NCBI GenBank assembly: GCA_027922465.2
Contig: BQMF02000299.1
Location: 1 to 64,000 of the forward strand
Length of the DNA stretch: 64,000 bases
Source: Turritopsis dohrnii
Lineage: Eukaryota > Cnidaria > Hydrozoa > Anthoathecata > Oceaniidae
Reading direction: 5' to 3'
The position numbers and the translations under genes are program-made. The notes under the pieces were generated by a model. It had not been told where the DNA came from and searched no databases. It saw only the letters and a list, made by a program, of their open reading frames with translations. Below, piece after piece: positions 53,487-64,000 of the stretch. Positions within the stretch are counted from its first letter, which is position 1. Each line of letters begins with the position of its first letter.

Positions 53487-55123
53487 CAGGATGGGCCAAA
53501 AAAAACCGGCCCACTAAAGAAACATTATAACTCAAAACAAAGTAAAGGTAAAAACATGGTAAGAAATTTTAGGACTGTTTTTTAACATATCCAAAACAAC
53601 CTAGAAAAATATTTGGCTGTAAAATGAAATATTAAAGAAGGTATAATTAATTAATTTCAGTCAACAAAGTTTGCGTCTACTAAAATTTTTTTTCTTTGTT
53701 CTTTTTTCTTGATTTGTTAATCTCTTTTGTTTGTTTTTTTGTAACACTTATTGTTTGTCTTAGTTTTAGATTAGATTAGTAAAATCATGCCATTTTCTTA
53801 TGAAGATAAATATTAATTAAACAACTTCGTTTGGAAAAAGGTTGGGGAAGAAAGCGTATGATGTCAGAGTTTCCAAATAAAAGTTGGAAACGCACTGCAC
53901 TTGCTGACTGTTTGCAAAAAATTGATCGGACGGGAGATGTTCAGAGAAAGAAAGGTAGTGGTCGACCTAAAAGTGGGCGAACTGAAAAGAACATTGAAAC
54001 CGTAGAAGAACTCATATTGAGTCAAGAAGAGGCAGGGTCACACAATTCTCCAAGAATTATTGAAAGGAATACGGGAATACCAAGATCTACCATAAGGAGA
54101 ATTGTTAGTGAGGATTTGAAACTAAAAGTTTATAAACGATTGAAGGTACAGAGATTGTCTAACCTAAATATTGAACAAAGAAAAATACGTTCTGCTCGTT
54201 TATCCAATCGTAACCCTTTACCCCGTGATGTAAAGAAAATATGGTTTATTGACGAAAAGAAATTCACTGTATCAGCGCCTGTTAATAGCCAAAATGATTG
54301 GGTTTACACGTACGATGGCAAAAAGAGAAATGTTTCCCCCAACCGGTTACTAAGAGGAAATTCAACTTTTTCCCAATCTGTTATGGTATCAGCCTTCGTA
54401 TCAAAGCTTGGAAAAGCTCCAATTGTCTTTGTGGAAAAGGGTGCAAAAATAAATGCTACATATTATCAAAAGATCTTGCGTAGTCAATTACGAAATATTG
54501 AAAAATGTCTGGTAAGCTGTTCACAATCCAACAACATGTGGCAAGAAGTCATACAGCTAAAACCACGTTGGATTTTTTGAGGAATAATGTTCCCGATTTC
54601 ATATCGAAAGAAGATTGGCCAGCTAAAAGTCCAGATTTGAATCCCTTAGATTATTCTATTTTGGGAGCATTAGAAGAACTTGTGTATCGATCAGGATATG
54701 AAATTTTTGACACCGAGTCATTAAAATCTGCAATAAAGAAAGCATGGCAAGCTCTACCGCAAACTTTGATTAACAAAGCAATAGATCAATGGCACAGTCG
54801 TTTATCTTGTTGTGTGCAAAATGAGGGAGGTCATATCGAACATATGTTCTCTTGAATTATGTATTTATTTATTTTTTACTGAATTGGAAATGCTTCTGTA
54901 GTCGTAACGTCAAATTTTGTTAAAAAATTGATGGTGAATTGACACCTTGATGAAGAAAAAGTGATATATCCTCTTTTCTGTTATTCCTTTAGCCGCCTAA
55001 TTTTCCATGTTATTTTGAAATATAAAGAAAAGCATGTGTTTGAATTTTACTAACGTTTCAATGTTAACTTCGCTTTAAGCTACAATTTTTCGATAGGGGG
55101 CCGGGTTTTTTTGGCCCACCCTG
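53487..55123 (+). mobile_element. Tc1/mariner element (DD37D, maT-like), full length
   Basis: The inverted repeats CAGGATGGGCCAAAAAAAAC (left) and reverse complement CAGGGTGGGCCAAAAAAACC (right) are flanked by TA (53485-53486, 55124-55125). The element is 1637 bp with one transposase gene. Its left TA lies just 3 bases outside the Helitron 5' tip. Confidence 0.93.
53831..54855 (+). pseudogene. Mariner transposase, frameshifted and catalytically altered
   Basis: The N-terminal helix-turn-helix region (SWKRTALADCLQKIDRTG, then the GRPKSGR hook) is followed by the first Asp in WFIDEKKFTV. The frame shifts near 54520. The second catalytic Asp of the usual QQDGA motif is His (QQHVARSHTAK; CAT at 54535-54537). 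The third is Asp in SPDLNPLDYS, 37 residues later, which defines DD37D. The start may lie upstream of 53831, where the frame is open without a good ATG. Cut-and-paste transposition would need both the frame and the Asp. Confidence 0.92.
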
Positions 55124-55125
55124 TA

Positions 55126-55603
55126 TAACTGTTAATAATCAAAATTATTGTTTCCTTTTTGTGTTTGAAATATTGATAATTCCATTTGTAATTAAGAAGA
55201 TTGACAGTACATATCAAATGCTTAAAGAACATGATTTACATACGTAATCACTGTAATATCCGAAAAAATCAATATAAACTTAATATTATTTCGTACCCCC
55301 AAAATAAAGGATGTTTTATGTCATTCAGATGTAGTTAAGTATATCAGTGGTGTATATACGTATACAATAAAGTTTCACATAGTGTCAACTGTATTTTCGC
55401 AATGCCCTTGAGTGCATATGAAATCAGAGATGCAATGTTATGTCGTAAAAATCTTTCAACCTTTTTTTGAATTTCTTCAAGAATTTTTATAAACAGGTCA
55501 TGAATGGTAACTCAGATCAAGAATGTTTGTAAGTGCTTTCCGTATTAGTAATCAAAACAAACTATAACCAGTCATAATGTTGGTTTTGGTCTATGTGGAT
55601 GTA
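55126..55603. other. Spacer without recognised features
   Basis: AT-rich, no gene or repeat match seen. Confidence 0.5.
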
Positions 55604-55957
55604 CCTTAATCATAGAAATTTTGGCGCAGAGAAAATTTGGCGCAAAATGCCAAAAATCGCCAAACTAAATCCGCGCCAAATTTAGTTTTTTTCTGGCTGC
55701 GGCAAATTAAATCCGCGCCAAATATTCCAAATTTGCCATTTTAATAAAAAAAGTCATTAATACATGAATGTTTGAAGTTCTATGCTTTACCGTCTCACCT
55801 TCTTTGAATGTATGGTACTGTAATTAGTTCTGATTGATTCGTTAAACGACTATGAAATTTTTGAAACATTCTGGCTGCGCCAAATTAAATCCGTCCCAAA
55901 TATTCCAAATTTGCCGTGCGCCAAATTAAATCCGCGCCAAAATTTCTCCGAATAAGG
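55604..55957. mobile_element. MITE with internal GGCGC iterons
   Basis: 354 bp, with ends CCTTAATCATAGAAATTTTG and reverse complement CCTTATTCGGAGAAATTTTG, flanked by TA (55602-55603 and 55958-55959). Several copies of AAATTTGGCGC/GCGCCAAATT lie near both ends. The CCTTA start, TA target and subterminal iteron layout resemble the pogo-type element at 43.4 kb, though the iteron sequence differs. Confidence 0.82.
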
Positions 55958-56328
55958 TATTTTGAATGGCCAAAATCTGCATACATTTTTGTGCTTGTAA
56001 TTTAGGAAGTCTGCTAGGAAGATTGACACCAAGTATCAAATTCAGAAATTCAGAACTTTTACAGTTTATGAGTTACGTGCATATACATTGTGATATCTGA
56101 ACGGATCAATATATCCTTGACATTATTTCTTATCAACAAAATATAGAATATTTAATGTCATTCAGATGTAATCCAATTTATTAGCAGTATATTAGCAGTG
56201 TAAGTCCCACATAGTGTCACTTATCTTTTGACAATGTCCTAGGGATTATATACATTTGAAATGTGATTTTTTATTTTGGAAATCATATAACCTTTTTCAA
56301 ATATGTCATACGCTTTTTCTTTCATATT
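55958..56328. other. Spacer without recognised features
   Basis: AT-rich, no gene seen upstream of the 3' end of the MULE-type gene. Confidence 0.5.
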
Positions 56329-58642
56329 TCAGCAGATGTTGGCAGAAATCCTTTTGCCTGTTAAGGCATCTTGTTTATTTTCTTTTTCTTCTGACGTAGA
56401 AGTCCGATAACTGTCAGCACCTTTCGGACGCCCTCTTTTTAACATTTTAGGAGGCATTTTGACATCTTCAAAAGAATGAATAGAACTGTCCTCCTTAACT
56501 AATTGTTCAGTGGTCTCATTGCTTACTTCCGTTGTTGTTATCAAATTCTCTATTCTTTCTGTCTTTTCCACGATTTCTACAGAACATTCCATCTGCCTTT
56601 CCATTTGATTTTCTTTCTTCAATACCATATTTCTTTCCTCATCTTTCAATCTCATCAATTCAGGCTCATTATCTTTCGGCCATTCAACTATCTTTTCCAC
56701 TTCTTCACAAAAGTCACAAAAATCTTTCGGTGTTATCAATCTCTCTTGCGTTAAACCTCTTTCCATCATCTAGTAATTCATCAATTTTCCTTCCATCCTC
56801 TACTTCAATACAATTTGTTAACACTGACTTTCCGGTTCTCCACAAGTTTAAAATCTGCTCCATAACTTCCATTCTTTCTTTAAACAGTTCCATTCTACCT
56901 TCACTGCCAATAGAAGCTATCTGCTGGGCTATTCTAAGCATTTGTCGATACCTCTGGGCCTGAGATAGTTTTTTTTTTCGCTCTTTGCTATTGGACAAGA
57001 ATATGTTCACATCACCCGCAGCATTACATTCTTCACTCGGGAATCTTGCACCAGAAATTGTCTTGTACTTCTCGACGGTCCATCGACTTCTGACAAGACG
57101 TCTAACAAATATTGACAGGCCGAGACTTTCTCTGGCTTTAAAGATGTGCTGACAAGGAAGCCCCATGTGTGTTGTAAATAAGCAAGAACATTTCATCGAG
57201 GATGCTTCATGTTTGCTAGCTAAATCCACGAAACAATCCTCTCCAACACACTGCAACTGTAATTGTTTAAAGCGTTTTAAGTGGCTATTTGAACGCATAA
57301 GGTGTAATAAAGTCGCAGTAAGCACGTTCTGCATTGGACATGTTGGATGTATCAGTTCTTATTTGCAACAAACTCATCAAGTAATGATGGTTTCTTTCAG
57401 ATCTTAATGCATCGAGTATTGGAAAAAATTCGGAAAAGAACTACATCAGGCCAGAAAACTTTGTGCAAACATTTTTTATTTTGCTGAATGTTGATTCTAA
57501 CCTATTGTTGGTGGTTTCTCTCAGGTTAAAGGATTTTTTTTAAAGCATGAGACCCACTGATCTTTGATCGGATGCCAATTTTCAGCTTCAATTTTTCAAT
57601 ATTGCTGAAGTAGCTATCTTCAGAATTCCAATAGGCAAGGTTTTGAAGTAGCTGCAACACTCTGGATCTTTCGGTAGAAGTGATCCCCATTTTTTCACAC
57701 GTTACTTCTCTACGCATGGAAGACATTGTAATAAAGGTAGATCAATAACTGAGCCCCATATGTTAAGGCTTCACGCTCAGTAAAATCCTTGTCCGACATG
57801 ACAACAGCCACCTGCTCTCAAGCTTCATTATGTTGTTTAAAAGATCCCACTGCACTTTCAACGACGGGTTTAGTTTCATCAGCTAATATCATCAACCGCA
57901 CTACTTCACTCAAACCATCTCCATCAATTACCATAACAAGGTGCATAGGCAGCCTCAGTTCCAGACGTTTATACGTTGCGTCCACAAGTATCATTTCTGG
58001 AAAATTTTTAAACAACTCTTGCATGCATGCATCTTGGTAAAATTTTCTTCTTCATCGATGAGAACTTCAATTTTCGCCCTGTCTCACGTTTTCAGATATT
58101 GGACAACAGAGTCTATATGGTTCATTCTTAGAGTATTGTCTCATGTTCGCTATGTCTTTCAAGGTTACTTTCTTTCCAAGAGCAGTAGATATTGTTTTGT
58201 TGCAGCATCTTGCTATTCGCTTTTAATTTGATGGATTCATTAACTTCTTTTAATATGTCTCCTTTCAAAGATCGTTGACTGGGTAAAGGTTCACACAGAT
58301 CCTTGGAAACCATATGATTATGATTTTCGTGCATTCTTGTCACTATTAAAAATTGGCCACACTCTGATAATGTAATGTAAATTTTAAACGGACAACCTTG
58401 TCACGTTTTTCAGGTTAACTGCTGAATTTACACAACAACAACAACGTAAAATACTCTAAGCATAGATTGGCGTTTTGTACTCTCTTGGGACATCTTTTGC
58501 GAACAGCATCAATTGTTCTCACATCTTTTTTTCTCAAGTTGCAATAGTGTCTTTTCTCGTACTCCATTTGTGCGTCTTCTATTTCTTGTTTATTGTTAAA
58601 CATTTTACCGACATAAAACAGTCTGGAATCATCTTTATCATC
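56329..58642 (-). pseudogene. ZSWIM/MULE-type transposase domain (SWIM zinc finger)
   Basis: Collinear fragments on minus start with an exon at 58642 (splice AG at 58643-58644) bearing an FAR1/FLYWCH-like region (KMFNNKQEIEDAQMEYEKRHYC). Then come NHMVSKDLCEPLPSQRSLKG, the MULE catalytic region FPEMILVDATYKRLELRLPM and, in another frame, VVMSDKDFTER (second Asp). A linker follows, then a SWIM finger CSCLFTTHMGLPCQHIFKAR and WTVEKY near 57100-57190, and a charged C-terminal tail to 56329. This layout matches ZSWIM1/ZSWIM3-like proteins, which are domesticated or active Mutator-type transposases. Several frameshifts are seen (near 58380, 58060, 57790, 57730-57400, 56760), so this copy is decayed. 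Confidence 0.82.
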
Positions 58643-58746
58643 CTAAAAAGGTAAAAATTAATCTGTTATACTCTTGCAGGAAACACATAAAAGTCAAGGC
58701 ACTAAATTGAAATAGCTAAAAACAATACTCAAAATAAAATGACAAC

Positions 58747-58836
58747 CTTGTTTGATTCTGATGTAGAAAGATCGTTATCTGGCTGGTTTTTATTTGGCAA
58801 GCTCGTTTTGTAATCATTGCAATTCATTTCAGTTTC
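58747..58836 (-). other. Predicted 30-codon exon upstream of the MULE-type exon
   Basis: It is bounded by AG at 58837-58838 and GT at 58745-58746, is exactly 90 nt, phase 0 on both sides, open, and encodes a polar linker (ETEMNCNDYKTSLPNKNQPD). Joining it to the exon at 58642 keeps the MULE reading frame. The Helitron-like copy at 58861 begins 24 bp from its acceptor. Confidence 0.55.
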
Positions 58837-58860
58837 CTGAAATTGAAAACAGAGTGGGAA

Positions 58861-60841
58861 TCTTATTATAATAATCCGCGCTGTGTGTCACACTTTTAGA
58901 GTGATATATTTGGTTTTTTTCTCACGGTCAAATCCTTCTTATTTTTTCCCTTTTCGTCGTAAAACCACGCAGAGGTGACAGACACTTTTTTTAATGTTAC
59001 GTAATTTAAGTGTGACGTCTAAATTTTTAAACCAATCAAAATGCAAGAACTTATTTTTTCGCCAATTTGATTGGTTGACGATTTCCAAAAATAAGTTCAT
59101 TAATAACTGATTTTCATTATCGCAGTTGTTTTCACGAAGAAACACAGGTTTGTATACGTGCTGCTTATGAAACTGTTTATTGTTAAACTTTTATTGTTAT
59201 TGTATTTCAGATTTTATTTTAGATTAATAAAAGAACAGTAACAGTGTAAGTGATTAGTTTGTTTACAATGTGAAAGCATATTGAGAATACAGAAGAAGTG
59301 CAGTGAAGTTTTTAAAAATTGGCTGTGCAGAACGAACGAACAGGTCTATACAAAGTGGCATTATCATAAATCTTTTATTGTTTAATATTTTAGATTAATA
59401 AAAGAACAGGTGAGTTATGTATGTATGTATTTAAATGTTTGTTTATGTTTTAGTTATCAAATATCGCTATACAGAAGAAAGCAGTTTGATGTTTATTTAC
59501 ACAGTAAGGAATGGTTTTAATTTAGTTTTGAAAGCTTTGAGTGGATGTCTCAGTTATTCTGTCGTTTAGTATGTCTATATGCTGCTGGATTAAAAGGAAG
59601 ACGAGAGAAATTTGTTTTGGTAACGCGCGCTATTATTACATTAAAAATGGTCCTACAGCTATGAATGTTTTTATTTCTTTTATTTGTCTGTCACTGTTAT
59701 GCATTGAAATCTTTTTCTTTATTTATGCCTTTCAGTTTCAGGAAACTATGCTGGGAAGTAAATCGAGTGTATTAATTTGTTTACAGGTATGAAGTATAGA
59801 AAGTAAAGAGTTTAGAAGTGTTTGATAATGGCTTACAGATGATCAAAATTGTTTACTATCATGATGATGTGAATTGGTATTGAAAGGTAAAGTTAAAATA
59901 GTATCTATTTAGTTAAAACACAGTTAGTTAGTGAATAAATAAAGGATATGAGGGATGTTTACTTTTGTGTTTTGAATTTTCCAGGGAGGAGCTTTGAACT
60001 GGAAATAAAAAATGGCTTCACAATGTGAATGTTTTCATATGTTAAAAATTCTTTTTAGCTATACTAATTCTGTCATTAAGTTTGTGTTTATAATTATAAT
60101 TTTTAAGGTAAATATGTTTTCAAAGTGTCTTTTAGTTTGTTTTGTTTTTCTTTCGATTTCGTCATAGCATGATTAGGTTTTTTATATGTTTTTTGAATAT
60201 TTTCATCTGTTTAAATAGAAATGAAGCACATGATGGGTTGAATTATAATGTTGAGAGGGTAACTTAAGAGAAGAATGGATTATGTATTTAAGAAGATCAT
60301 TAATTATGACTGTGCAATGAAACATTATTGGGTGGATTTTTCTTAAGTTTATATTTTATCATGTTTATGCATTATTTTGTGTTATGATAATTGTTTACAT
60401 ACTATGCCTAGGTATATAACTTTGGCTTTATGATTTTATTTGTGACTTTTTATCTTCTGGGTAAATTTTTGTTTTTAGTTATATATTGTTTTTAGGATAA
60501 ATACGTACTAGAATTTCTTTCTTTTTTGTTGTTGTTGTTGTTGTTGTTTATTTCAATATTCTTATAGCATGATTAGGTTTTCGGTATAACAATTCAAATA
60601 TTAATCTTTTAGTCAACAATAAAAAAAGCATACAGAAATGAAACTCATGGTTTTAATCATGATGTTGATGGTTTTGGGAAGAACAGACTATATATATATC
60701 ATTTCAAAAATTCATTGATGGTTGCAGTTGAGTAGTAACTTTGGAACAAAAGAAAAAGTTGGAAGGTATCAATTTGTTTTGAATTAACATTTTGTAATGT
60801 TTGGTTTTGTATGTCTGGGTAAACAGAAAATACTATACTAG
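58861..60841 (+). mobile_element. Helitron-like non-autonomous element in an intron of the MULE-type locus
   Basis: The 5' tip is A|TCTTATTATAATAATCCGCG and the 3' end is ATACTATACTAG|T, without the usual A/T-rich hairpin. It is homologous throughout to 18491-20700 but stops earlier. It lies between two phase-0 exons (58747-58836 and 60907-61017). Confidence 0.72.
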
Positions 60842-60906
60842 TATATAATATAAGTGTACATGCAAAAACAAATGAAGAAGGATGTTAAAAGTAAATAACG
60901 AGATAC

Positions 60907-61017
60907 CTTGGAAATTTCAGCTGGATTTTCATCGAGTATATTCGATGGCGACAGCTGTTTGCTAGTCTCTCCAGATTCTCTTTTCTGCTGTATAAACATC
61001 ATATCAAATTGAGTAAC
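60907..61017 (-). other. Predicted 37-codon exon
   Basis: It is bounded by AG at 61018-61019 and GT at 60905-60906, is 111 nt, phase 0, and encodes VTQFDMMFIQQKRESGETSK followed by a Ser/Pro-rich linker. It is open and in phase with the exon at 58747-58836, which supports a single transcript across the Helitron-like insertion. Confidence 0.5.
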
Positions 61018-61107
61018 CTGAAAAAAAATGAATAATGAAAATAATAAAATACAGAAAGTGTGAACCAGCGTGTTCAAACGTGCGAGAGACTGCTGTTGCT
61101 ATGTGAA

Positions 61108-61374
61108 TCACGATTTGCTGCAGTGCATAACATTATAGTTAGAAATTGCCATAATCACCTGCTTGATAATATCTTCAGGAAAAACTTTGTTCTTCACATA
61201 CCAAGTAATAAGTAATTTTCCTGCAAAGTCATTATGTGATTGCAAATTACTAATCCAACGCAAAAATGATGGAACTTTCTTCTGTTGAAATTTTGGTTTT
61301 GGTACAGAAAGTCCTTGATGCATAAACCCGAACATTGATGGTTCAACTGATAATGAACGTGGTGATGCCCACAT
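61108..61374 (-). other. Open segment downstream of the Ulp1-like domain
   Basis: This ~88-codon open stretch has no recognised motif (contains KKVPSFLRWISNLQSHNDF). It lies between the Ulp1-like His/Asp motifs and the linker exons. It would be expected to contain the catalytic Gln/Cys part of a C48 peptidase, but no QxxxCG motif is visible here. Confidence 0.35.
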
Positions 61375-61399
61375 AAAATATCAGTGTCAGTAGAAACTT

Positions 61400-62025
61400 T
61401 GAATAAATAAGTGCACTGGTAATGCCCACCCTAGGGAGTCTGAATAGCAACATTTACTTCTAATAAGATCAAAATACAAACAGGACCAGTGGTTACCTGG
61501 ATTCACATTGCTCGCTGTAAATGTTTTGTTCTATTTATCTTTTGCGACATTGATTATAATATTACATCTCTGTCCAACCATCCTCGAACAAGTGATTGTA
61601 TTTCAGTGTTACTCTTAATGATCAAAGCAACGAATGAAATTGTGACAAAATCAGTTGCAACAAGATTTATCAGCGAAGCAAAATGCTCTATAAGCTGCAA
61701 ATTAATCCACCCTTTGGAAGTAAGTAATGCTAAATCAGATACTAATGTTGTTGGGTTGCTTCGTTTGTGGCAAACATTATCTATTCCATTTTCCAAAATG
61801 TGCTTGAATTTGTTCAAAGCTTCTTCACTGGGCGGTTCAAGACCATCTGGAACAACATGATCTGACAGTATCCAATCGACTTCAATTGGCCGCTTTTTTT
61901 GCAATGCGCACATAGTATGCATAGTATGCACAGACTGAATCTTCTGTTTGAATGTATTGCAGTGCGAAAAGGATTTACGCTGCAATGTACATCAACACCT
62001 TGTTGCCTTTTTTCTTCTTCTTTAC
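61400..62025 (-). pseudogene. Ulp1/SENP-like (C48) cysteine protease domain
   Basis: An exon start (AG at 62026-62027) leads to an open minus-strand frame. It has SKGWINLQLIEHFASLIN, where GW(L/I)ND-x-x-I is the Ulp1 entry motif, then SLVRGWLDRDVIL. After a frameshift near 61555 come NPGNHWSCLYFDLI (catalytic His region) and CCYSDSLGWALP (catalytic Asp region) near 61420-61480. The catalytic Cys was not located, and stops are present near 61530 and 61400. Ulp1 proteases process SUMO-like modifiers, and MULE-type elements of plants and animals are known to carry Ulp1-like domains. Here it lies upstream of MULE-type exons in the same orientation. Confidence 0.65.
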
Positions 62026-62095
62026 CTGAAAAATCAGTTGAAATTGAAATTGAGTCCAGTGTAAACAATGAAACTCGAAAATGAGTGATACTTAC

Positions 62096-63105
62096 AATGC
62101 AAAAGAAACTCACATCGGCTTTCATCATCTTGAATCAATGGAAAATAATAGTTCATCAGTTCATTATAAATATCGTAATCCAAGGGCAGGTATGTACAGA
62201 AAATAACTCGCTCCACCTGAATAAATTAAAAATGTATGAACTATAACAAAAAAGCACTACCAGAGCATGATCATAAATCTACACTTTTTAAACTTGGATC
62301 TGCCATTTGATAAATCTTTTACCTGAGTGTGGTGTTTTTCTAACCAATGTCTAACTGTCTGCAGTGCAACGTGGGCTGCGTCTTCATTGGAATAACCTAA
62401 AAAATGCATTTAAAAAGCTGATTGAAATAGAACGAGTAGCAATCGCTGTGAAAGTAAATACGAATTGTACTTCGTGTAAGAGTACATGTAATCTTCATAC
62501 ACTTAAGTTAACGCTACTACGTAACATGTGTGACATAATGATGACGATATCAAGAAAATAAGAAAAAAAAACAAAAAACACAAACAAAAAGCAGGTACCA
62601 TGTACTCCAGTTGATATGCAACAAAAGCAACAGTTTTCAATTGATGTTTGATGAACAAATAGAGGCAATTCAAATAACAATTTTCTAGAAGCGATGTTTT
62701 GAATGGGTCTGTTCCTCTTGGTCCCACAGTATGAATAACATCTATGACAAGAGTGAGGAGTAATGCTGCACTCTTCTACAAAGAAAATCTGCATTAAATC
62801 TAGAAGTGGTTGTTATATAATCGTTTTACTTAGGTTATCTACTAGCTGCTAAACATAAGATGTAGAGAAAATATCATTTTTTTATTACCATTGAAGCAAT
62901 CATGTGATAATGTTTAAATAAAGTCTGTGAATTAAGTGTAAGGAAGATTCTCTTTCAGCAATAAAAGAAATAAAAATGAAAATAAACCTTTGTTATTTTA
63001 GCTTCACCCACTGTACATCCGTTGAGAGAAGCACATTCAATCTTGAATTTCGGACCTGCCATTTGATGAATCTTGCCATCAACAAAAAATTAAGGTCTTC
63101 ATAAT
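62096..63105 (-). pseudogene. Macro (ADP-ribose-binding/hydrolase type) domain, four exons, truncated
   Basis: The minus-strand exons are about 62988-63105 ([31 protein letters not shown]), 62599-62775 (DVIHTVGPRG, CISTGVHG), 62323-62396 (YSNEDAAHVALQTVRHWLE) and 62096-62217 (VERVIFCTYLPLDYDIYNEL). All have GT-AG borders and compatible phases. These are the VDGAIH, IHTVGP, PCISTG-x-(Y/F)G and C-terminal motifs of MacroD-type domains, which bind or remove ADP-ribose. A one-base loss between KTVAF and CISTG (near 62625) breaks the frame. The N-terminal NAAN motif is absent, presumably lost upstream where a Helitron-like copy ends at 63196. The next exon begins the Ulp1-like part. Confidence 0.78.
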
Positions 63106-63126
63106 CAAACGAATAGAATTGTTATA

Positions 63127-63192
63127 CTAATTTATTTATTCATTTATTTATTTATTTGTTCATTCGTTCATTCCTTTACTTATTTATTATTA
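63127..63192. repeat. (TTTA/TTCA)n microsatellite
   Basis: An imperfect TTTATTTATTCATT run lies between the macro exon and the Helitron-like tip. Confidence 0.9.
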
Positions 63193-63195
63193 TTA

Positions 63196-64000
63196 CTAGC
63201 CGCCAAGGCGGCGTCGCTCGCCACCCATGTTCAGTATGCGTTCTGTCGCAGAATTTCACTTGTGTAAAAGTTTTTTACAGGCATTAATGCGTTATTACAT
63301 TCAGAAGATTAAAAACAGAAACAAATAGCAACATGGCTCAGAATATATATTTATACGCAGAAGAGAAGTAACTTTAATGTAAAAGAAATGCAATATATAA
63401 CACAGAACTGTTTACCACAAAACCAAACATTACAAAATGTTAATTCGAAACAAATTGATACCTTCCAACTTTTTCTTTTGTTCCAAAGTTACTTCTGGAC
63501 TGTAATCATTAATGAATTTTGAAATTATATATAGTCTGTTCTTCCCAAAATCATCATGATTTAAACCATGAGTTTCATTTCTTTATGCTTTTTTATTATT
63601 GCCTAAAAGAATATTTCAATTGTAATACCGAAAATAAAAAAAAACAAAAAGTAACAAAAAGGAAATTTATTACGCATTTATTCTAAAAACAATAACTAAA
63701 AACACGAATTTACACAGAAGATTATTAGTGCCAAACTTATACACCCAGGCATCTCATATCATAGCACAAAATAATTCATAAATTTGATGAAATGTAGACT
63801 GAAAAAAAATCCATCCAATAATTCTTCTTTTTTGTAGGACATAATTCATAATTTAACCATATGCTTCATTTCTTTAATGGTTATATACACTTTTTCTTTT
63901 CTGATGTAATAAAAGGAAATATTTCAGTTGAAGAACAGCTAAAATAATCACTTTCATTGCAACCATTTTGAAGCAAACAAAAACAAAATTTTCCGGATGC
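63196..64000 (-). mobile_element. Helitron-like non-autonomous element, 3' part
   Basis: The 3' tip on the minus strand is CGCCGCCTTGGCGGCTAG|T at 63196, the same GC hairpin plus CTAG as the autonomous copy at 45331. The sequence to about 63600 is homologous to 15115-15530 and 20265-20680 in reverse. The 5' end lies beyond the window. Confidence 0.75.

Noticed and set aside
56503..56963. Plus-strand Ser/Phe/Leu-rich coding regions
   Set aside because: They are antisense to the charged C-terminal tail of the MULE-type gene. The composition is that of reversed Lys/Glu-rich coding sequence.
62503..62794. Two overlapping independent genes
   Set aside because: Both frames are parts of one macro-domain exon separated by a one-base frameshift. 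The motifs IHTVGP and CISTG fall in different frames of the same exon.

Overview
This window is eukaryotic and almost entirely composed of mobile DNA. I see no bacterial operons or rRNA, and no host gene that I can name with confidence. The signs are AT-rich DNA, GT-AG introns inside several transposase genes, tRNA-derived SINEs, and a set of families (cnidarian-type Polinton/Maverick, BEL/Pao, Penelope-like, Merlin, Harbinger, pogo, Tc1/mariner, Helitron, MULE). Together these suggest an invertebrate animal, most likely a cnidarian. That assignment rests on recognising the Polinton protein set and is an inference.

Layout. 1-14397: a Polinton with ~250-260 bp terminal inverted repeats. Its virion-type genes (packaging ATPase, candidate capsid proteins, small membrane proteins) are open, while its DNA polymerase B and integrase are broken. 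A tRNA-derived element sits just inside the right repeat. 14.5-15.7 kb: 3' part of a dispersed Helitron-like repeat. 16.5-18.1 kb: a 5'-truncated Penelope-like element with an inverted partial copy. 18.49-23.6 kb: four Helitron-like non-autonomous elements joined head to tail. 23.92-33.0 kb: an element with ~50 bp terminal inverted repeats whose only own gene is a SWIM zinc finger plus YqaJ-type nuclease gene; a young BEL/Pao retrotransposon (24511-31275) is inserted within that gene. 34.39-36.74 kb: a multi-exon Merlin transposase gene with a Harbinger derivative nested in an intron. 37.0-38.7 kb: a SINE and a second Penelope-type endonuclease fragment. 40.25-40.81 kb: a short Helitron-like copy. 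41.2-41.6 kb: a PHD-like finger fragment. 43.38-44.85 kb: a pogo/Tigger-type element carrying a HIRAN-domain gene. 45.33-53.48 kb: a degenerate autonomous Helitron whose 5' tip matches the non-autonomous copies. 53.49-55.12 kb: a complete but dead mariner (DD37D type). 55.60-55.96 kb: a MITE. 56.3-63.1 kb: a minus-strand series of exons encoding a macro domain, an Ulp1-like protease domain and a ZSWIM/MULE-type transposase, with a Helitron-like element in one intron. 63.20 kb to the end: another Helitron-like copy.

How it fits together. The region is a nest of insertions, with BEL inside YqaJ, Harbinger inside Merlin and Helitron inside the MULE locus, so relative ages can be read directly. 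The most interesting items are the TIR element that carries SWIM-YqaJ and no visible DDE transposase, the macro/Ulp1/MULE exon series, the HIRAN cargo gene, and the family of Helitron tips with their probable autonomous source in the same window. Most genes here carry frameshifts, stops or lost catalytic residues and are annotated as pseudogenes.
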